From: Engraulis encrasicolus
Taxonomy: Eukaryota; Chordata; Actinopteri; Clupeiformes; Engraulidae
Direction: 5' to 3'
Assembly (NCBI RefSeq): GCF_034702125.1
Contig: NC_085875.1
Coordinates: 45,907,270-45,971,269 of the forward strand
Length of the DNA stretch: 64,000 bases
Made by a program: the position numbers and the translations under genes. The notes beneath the pieces are model-generated. The model was given only the letters and a program-made list of their open reading frames with translations. It was not told the origin of the DNA and made no database searches. Positions 58,244 through 64,000 of the stretch are shown here, one piece after another. Position 1 is the stretch's first letter, and each line of letters starts with the position of its first letter.

Positions 58244-58739
58244 GTCCTTAAAAGGTCAAGGTCAAGGTCATGTTCCAGGTCTTTTCCCTATTCTGAAGAA
58301 CTCGGCCATGTGCTTGCCTATTAGGTCATTATTAAGAATAAGGAACAGCCACTATAAATATAAATCTTACATTTCCACACAGTCAGAGGACAGGACAGCA
58401 CATGCACTGCAACAGTCAACACAGAGATGAGCCCCCACTAGAAGAGGAGAAGTGTGTCAGAGATCACAAGAGTACACAACTTCACTGCCTCTTTCAAATG
58501 CTTGTGCATAACATTCAATGCGGAATAAGGCGAACACCATTGCATATGATGCTTCCCACACAGAGAAAGCCTTCACATCAAGAACCTTCTCGCAACTTTT
58601 CACAGGATTGGTTCATGTTGAAGCTACCAGACAATCAGATCTGACCAGTCTTCTTGCTAGCTATGTTGTGGAATGCTCGAAAACAGACAGAAACCCATAC
58701 CTAGCACTTACAAGGGAGGATTATACATCCATTATACAT

Positions 58740-58965
58740 GGGGTCATCTGTGGCCTAGTGGTTAGAGAGTTGGTCTTTCAAGCTAGTGGTTGCAGGTTCG
58801 AATCCCCCCTGACCTCTCCCTACATCTCCATCCATGACTGAAGTGCCCTTGAGCAAGGCACCTAACCCCACATTGCTCCAGGGACTGTAACCAATACAGT
58901 GAAAAATAATAACTGTAAGTCACTTTGAATAAATGAAAGCGTCAGCTAAGTGCAATGTAATGTAA
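58740..58965 (+). mobile_element. tRNA-derived SINE
   Basis: The A-box-like TGGCCTAGTGG (58751-58761) and the B box GGTTCGAATCC (58795-58805) mark a tRNA-like head. The tail has GAGCAAGGCACCTAACCCCA, GTAAGTCACTTTGAATAA and (TGTAA)n, as in the L2-like 3' end. Flanks TTATACATGG and ATATACATTGG form an imperfect TSD. It interrupts the decayed ORF between codons for TSIIH and WQASS. Confidence 0.9.
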
Positions 58966-59508
58966 TATACATTGGCAGGCATCCAGCTCTGATTATGCTG
59001 ACAAATCATCACTTTCTGGTACAAAGTATTCACACTATGCAGCCTTATTACTGTTTCCAGATGCCTCAGTGAACAGACACCTTCAAAAGTATCCAGTGTC
59101 AGGCACAGAATTAGGCCAAGCTGATGATATACTGCAGAGGAATTTACCATGCCAAGAGGTACCTGATCATGCAAAGCCAGTGGTTCGACCTGCCCTACCA
59201 CCAGACATGCTGCTGCATCCTGAAAACAAACAAGCAACATTACTGCATGTTGCCACTGCAAAAGGTTTATCAGGAAAACATGAATTCTTGATCAGCCTGA
59301 TACGCTCTGGTGTGTCAGGAGGAGACCTTTTGATGCATGCTGCTGTACACATACTTGTCTCATCTGCTGTTGTGCCAATGATGCGTGCTGGCTTCCTTCC
59401 TATAATCCCAAGACCCATTACTCAGTGTGCCACTGTCAGACACTGCCTATCCAACTTCCAGTGTTCGCAGGCAGATGATCCAGGCATCAATGGCAATTTG
59501 GTGTGATG

Positions 59509-61461
59509 CATGGGCGTAATTTATGGTGGGGACGGTAGGGACACGTCCCCACCAATATTTAGCCCCCTACTGTGTAATCACGACCAGTGTTGCCGGTAAC
59601 GTTGTAGTCGCACTACTTTTTTTCAGTAACGAGTAGGCCTAGTCTAACAACTACCATTTCAAAACGTCAGATTAAAGTTACTTATCCGTGCGTTACTATT
59701 TCGGGTACATAGGCCTGCCTACAGTAGGCTACTTTTTGTTTCAAGCGAGGAGTTTGTGGCGACGCCTGAGTATATGATATGAAAAAAAACTTTTTATGAA
59801 AACTTTTATGAAATGAGATAGAGGGATAACTTTGCCCTGCCATTAAATCAGATTGTGGTGAAATGTAGTAGCCTAGTCCTACGTATAGGCCTACAAACGG
59901 TTCTGAATCTTAATTAGCCTATTCCAACAGTTGTGCCGACATCATCGGCAATTTCTAATTCACTATTTGGGTGCAGGGACCGGAGCCCTGCAGATGCGTA
60001 ATAGTTGCGTGACAAGCAGAGAGAGGCGGAGAAAGGTGAAGGATAAAGTGGCCTATTTAAGAAGAAATGTGGTATCTGCGCAGCGCAGATAATAACGAAT
60101 TGAAATGCACACTTGATCTACTAATACGGGTGTAGCCTATTTAAACTACCGTTGAAAGGACGGGCAGGCTTCAGAATCTTCAGTCTTCCTTTAAAAAAAA
60201 TCCGTCGGACAAACCTGTTAACGTGACCCATGTGGTAAATGAAAGAGTTCCTAAAGGAAGGCTACACTTCGGCAAAACATTTCCCTTATTTCATATTAAA
60301 TTAACCTGACTTGGTTTTACAGGCTATTTAACTGTAGGACTACTTGAGTAGCCTAGACTAATTGCTGCGACTTGGTTCTGATCTCGCTGAACATCCAACG
60401 CGGCTGAAATGGAAGCCTTCTTCCATGAAGAGTATGTAACCAACATCATTCAAAAATCGCAGATAGGCCTACACCTACTCATTGTGTTGTATTGCATTTC
60501 GGTCATGTAGAAGGGCTACAAAGCTAACTGGTATGTTGTAGCATTAAAATTCGCCTACAACGTGACACAGTTGGTGCGCAACTATGTGGTGACATCGTTG
60601 GGATTTCTGTCAAGACGCGCTGCGCAAAGACACTTGCACGCGCACGTGTGTTGCCTGTAGGCTGCTATGATGCAAACGCAGCTACAGGCAGGGAGAAAGC
60701 GAGAGATAGGGAGTTAGCCTATGAGAATGTGTTGTTTTGTATGTAGGCTACAACAGTCCACACAGCATCGCTAATTTTGGAGGATAAAAAGGGTCAGTCG
60801 GCACCGGAACCCAAAAAAGTTTTCTGGGCCGGGTCTTATTTATTTTTTATTTAAAAAAACATGCAAGCTTATTTCAAGAAAAGGTTTGCAAATGTCAGTG
60901 TCATTTTTGTTGCTGTTAAAATAGGCCTAAATGTCAATAAAGTGAGTAGGCTAGGCCTATTGGCAGAACTGGTGATCATTTTCATGTTAGGCAATGCCAC
61001 TTTGCTGACATTTGAACCCAAAGCTACTTATATGTTATTGGTAACAGTCTCTGGAGCAATGTTGTATCAGAACTAGCTGCTTTGGTCAATTTCACTCCAG
61101 TCATGGATGGAGGTGTAAACAGAGGTAGCCTAAGGGTGGGATTTAAGCCTGCAACCGTGTGATTGAAAGACCAACTTCCTAAGGAACGCTCGTTGACATA
61201 TCATCTGCTCATTGATATAACATCTGTGTGCCATGAACTTATGATTGGTAATCACCCCCCCACACACACACACACAGACACAATGAAAATGGTCAAAAAT
61301 CATCCCCCTCTAAACCATTGAGCTACATTAATTCATAGGCTAATACATTCACATATTGCGTTAAAATTGTACTTTTAACAATTGTATTTTCTAAATTTTC
61401 TCCCCCGAACCCCCACCAATTTTGTGTCCCCACCAATGTCAAAGTCAAAGTTACTCCCTTG
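59509..61461. mobile_element. hAT-like element inside the decayed ORF
   Basis: The ends CATGGGCGTAATTT and AAGTTACTCCCTTG are imperfect inverted copies. Flanks GTGTGATG at 59501-59508 and 61462-61469 are identical (8 bp). TGTCCCCACCAAT occurs near both ends. A short frame starting MQAYFKKRF (60861) resembles the first residues of some hAT transposases but is brief. A minus-strand SINE lies inside. Confidence 0.8.
61005..61190 (-). mobile_element. tRNA-SINE, minus strand
   Basis: The minus strand reads GTTGGTCTTTCAATCACACG, GGTTGCAGGCTTAAATCCCA (worn B box), CTCCATCCATGACTGGAGTG and CATTGCTCCAGAGACTGT, matching the SINE at 58740. It is older (more changes) and lies in the hAT-like element. 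Confidence 0.8.
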
Positions 61462-64000
61462 GTGTGATGAAACCTGCATGAGACGGAGCAGTTCAAGGAT
61501 CTCTTCCACTGTATTGGCCCTTTCCATTGGACACATGTTATTCTCAGATATCAGGGAAAATTGCCTCGGGGTTTGGCCTAGATAATGCATTGATGCATGT
61601 CTCTCCAGTGGGAGGTATTCTGGACTCACAAGGACAAGGCAGACTATCCAGTGCTTGCACAGGTACAGGCATTGCACACTTCACTGGCTTCAAATTAACG
61701 TTGCCCAGAATTTGAGTTTGAGGCCTTGATTGAGCAAGTGGAGAGCTTGAATCAAGACAAGTCAGAGCTCTGCCAATTCTTTGAAGTTTGGCTGGATTTG
61801 GCGGCCATCATTAAAAATGCTGTTGTCTCTGAAAGAGAAGGAAAATAAATCAATATGTGGCTACCATAACGTCCTATGCCAATCTTTGCAGAACGTAACT
61901 GCAGTAGCGTCTTACTGCTGTGCGAGGTGACATAAAGTTTGAGCAGCATTCAGAGAGTATGCAAGGGTCATGGAGGACAGTTTGTAGTAGGAGCCACACA
62001 CAATGTTAATGTTGCAGCAAAGTTTGAGTTCTTTCCATCAGATTAGAATGATCACTGATGTCCTCAACTTTCTCACCAACAACACCACTTTGAAGCGGAC
62101 AGAATGCCACCTCCAACAGTAGTGTCGAACCTCGCCTGCGCAACCGTCTCCAAAGCTTGCTTGCAAGCCTGTTTTCAGCTTATACTGGCAGGATAGGTTA
62201 GTTTTCAAGAACATAGGATAAGTGGAACTGTTTCAAAAAGGAATCTTCTGCAGTACAAAGATCAACCATAGAAGACACCAGCAATCATCGTAAAGGAGCA
62301 GAAGTTGGTCTCATCTAAAGACATAGCTGAGGCACATAGGAGGATGGACATTGCTGAGGAACGGGGCATGAGTATTCAGCAGATCTCATGATGTCCTTTC
62401 AGAATCACCCCTGTTAGATGGTGACCTTCTGTTGGTTGTTAACAAGTCAAAGCTTGTCAGTGAAATTGAGCCTCACCTTAATCTCACCCAATGAAGCTCT
62501 GAGTCTACTTATTGCCCTCATGTTCGGGTAGACTTCATGTCAAAGATCCGTCATGTGCCTCTGGCAGAATTTAGGTGCTGCCATCAATGCCATCATCAAC
62601 TCAGCAGTATCCCTCTGCTGACTCTCAACAACAGCCGTTGACATCATTGGCGTGAACGGAATAACACCCATTCCTCACCAACTTGATAAGTTCCGGGCCT
62701 CTGTGGAGAAAAAGTGAAATCTCCAATTGTTAGTTCCAGACATGATTTATTATCAAACCAGAGGCAATACTACTGTCATTGTCAGCCCTGTTGTTGTTGA
62801 TGATGAGGTGCTACCAGCAAAGTCAGCTGATGGTGAAGAGATTCCAGAGCTCTTGAACTGCGTTGATGAGGCTTAGGCCAGGTTGCTGGTGCATGTTGAG
62901 TGGGCTGTTCGTGTGAAGCAGTGCAGAAAAGTTTTAATAGACTCAAATGATACAGACACATTTGCATTGCTTATCCACTACAGCCCATATTTCCAAGAAC
63001 TTGGTATGCAGGAGATTTGCCAGCAGTATGGCACTGGCTAGATGCGGAGAATGCTTCCCCTCCATCAATTAGTCTCTCATCTTGGAGCGTCACTGACAAA
63101 AACTGTGATCAAAGAACATATCCTGTAAGGAGATGATTGCATGAGTAGGGGGGTTGCATGAGGTTGGGACTAAACATGCAGCTATGGTTTCTGATCCAGT
63201 CAAGTACTTGCTATCTTTGGAGAGGCCAAAATATTGACCGAGCAAGATGCAACATTGGCTGGGAAGTACTTGATGCGTGTCTGGGCTGGGGCCAGATCAA
63301 CCACAACGACTGTTATATTTGATGATCACAGAGTATAAATGTACAGAAGTGGTGATGGAATCAATGCTCTTCCTCCCATCAGTAGTGCTATAAGAGGGCA
63401 GAGAGGGGTATTTCTAGTTCATAGAGTCTGCAACATACTTGCAAGAACCAAGGACCCCAAAATAAGCCATGAGCCTAAGCAACATGGGTGGCTGGAAACA
63501 CATCTTGCACACTCCTGCCATTAAAATGCCTGAAACTGTAATCATAAGGTATGCTTAAATTATGTAAATGTGCAGGACAGTGTGAAAATCGAAAATGCTG
63601 CTGGAGTTTCACGGACTATATTTTGCCAAGGAAAAATGAGGAGCCATTGTAAAAACACATCCCACTAAATTGCATGCATACACAAATTCAGTACAAAAAC
63701 AGAAAATACTGTGTGTACATTATGTGTTATCTTCCACCTTAATTAATGTTACAATGTTCCACCTTGTGTTTTGGGCGTAATTTAAGCCTAGGCCTTTATC
63801 ATGACATTTATTCATTAAATGTTCATGATATGATGGTCCCTAAAGTGTTAAGAAATATTAAATGTTAGAAATGTTAGATTTACATTTATAGTGGCAGTTC
63901 CTTATTCTTAACAATGACCTAATGGGCAAGCACATGGCTGAGTTGTTCAGAATAGGAAAAATACCTTGACCTTGACATTGACCTTGACCTTTTAAGGACT

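Larger units (their letters stand above)
58510..63530 (+). pseudogene. Decayed ORF with PIN/XPG-like motifs
   Basis: The frame can be followed through SHTEKAFTSRTFSQLFTGLV (58560-58620), the SINE at 58740, WQASSSDYADKSSLSG, a 145-codon open stretch (59072-59506), the hAT-like element, FFEVWLDLAAIIKNAV (61780-61830), GHGGQFVVGATHNV, KDIAEAHRRMDIAEERGMS (62315-62372) and a block 62850-63130 reading DEA-x-ARLLVHVEWA, DSNDTDTFALLIHY and GDDCMSR. It closes with VWAGARSTTTTVIFDD and INALPPIS-type segments. E/D-x-A-R, SNDTD and GDD in this order and spacing recall the acidic residues of PIN/XPG-I nuclease folds found in poorly described fish and invertebrate proteins. Many stops and shifts make it non-functional. 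Nuclease identity is inference. Confidence 0.5.
58244..64000 (+). mobile_element. Large element with inverted ends and a decayed ORF
   Basis: Left arm 58244-58376 (AGTCCTTAAAAGGTCAAGG...) and right arm 63868-64000 are inverted copies of about 133 bases, and the right one is cut by the window edge. Between them a plus-strand coding region is decayed and holds a SINE and a hAT-like element. Size without those insertions is about 3.6 kb plus arms. I cannot assign a superfamily; terminal bases and TSD are not visible. Confidence 0.65.

Noticed and set aside
58740..58820. A tRNA gene
   Set aside because: Only A- and B-box-like motifs are present and the body continues into a SINE tail, with no cloverleaf 3' half.

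Overview
This is a eukaryotic, animal, almost certainly ray-finned fish window. It has spliced vertebrate genes with GT-AG introns, fish-type LINEs (L2, Rex1-like, L1-like), tRNA-derived SINEs ending in the (TTACA)n-type L2 tail, many hAT and piggyBac-like MITEs, and long CA/GA microsatellites. I cannot name the species. Only two host genes can be supported: the first coding exon of pomt2 (minus strand, 853-1154; the rest lies off the left edge) and a three-exon stretch of an HHLA2/B7-family immunoglobulin receptor (minus strand, 14479-15771; the signal-peptide exon was not found).

Most of the rest is transposable elements, often nested, and many boundaries can be fixed from target-site duplications (TSDs). 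1-620 is a hAT MITE. 1368-9875 is an old hAT-like MITE split by an L2 (about 1531-2417) and by a tandem pair of an unclassified element (2498-2971 and 2977-9738). The second, 6.8-kb copy is A-rich, T-poor, lacks a long ORF and carries a hAT element (5934-7666). 10160-13604 holds a chain of MITEs. 17514-18956 and 21100-22146 are elements with inverted ends. 22870-23986 is a Rex1-like reverse transcriptase. 26119-27485 is an inverted-repeat element with a telomere-like core and a LINE inserted in its right arm. 27838-28475 holds a near-palindromic insertion with a 16-bp TSD inside a piggyBac-like MITE. 28863-30622 is a large foldback element.

30623-46018 has little coding signal: MITEs, LINE 3' ends, a CAGTA minisatellite and two segments with LTR-like signals. 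46031-53750 is a 5'-complete L1-like LINE (minus) with a 12-bp TSD, an intact ORF1 and an ORF2 broken by frameshifts and by a 1.7-kb insertion. 54140-55030 is a decayed LINE with a restriction-like endonuclease, itself split by repeats.

58244-64000 is the most unusual part. At least 133 bp of inverted ends (the right one runs off the window) enclose a decayed plus-strand reading frame with PIN/XPG-like motifs, interrupted by a SINE and a 1,953-bp hAT-like element. I see no CRISPR, operon or prokaryotic feature. Apart from the two host genes, the window is best read as nested transposon layers.
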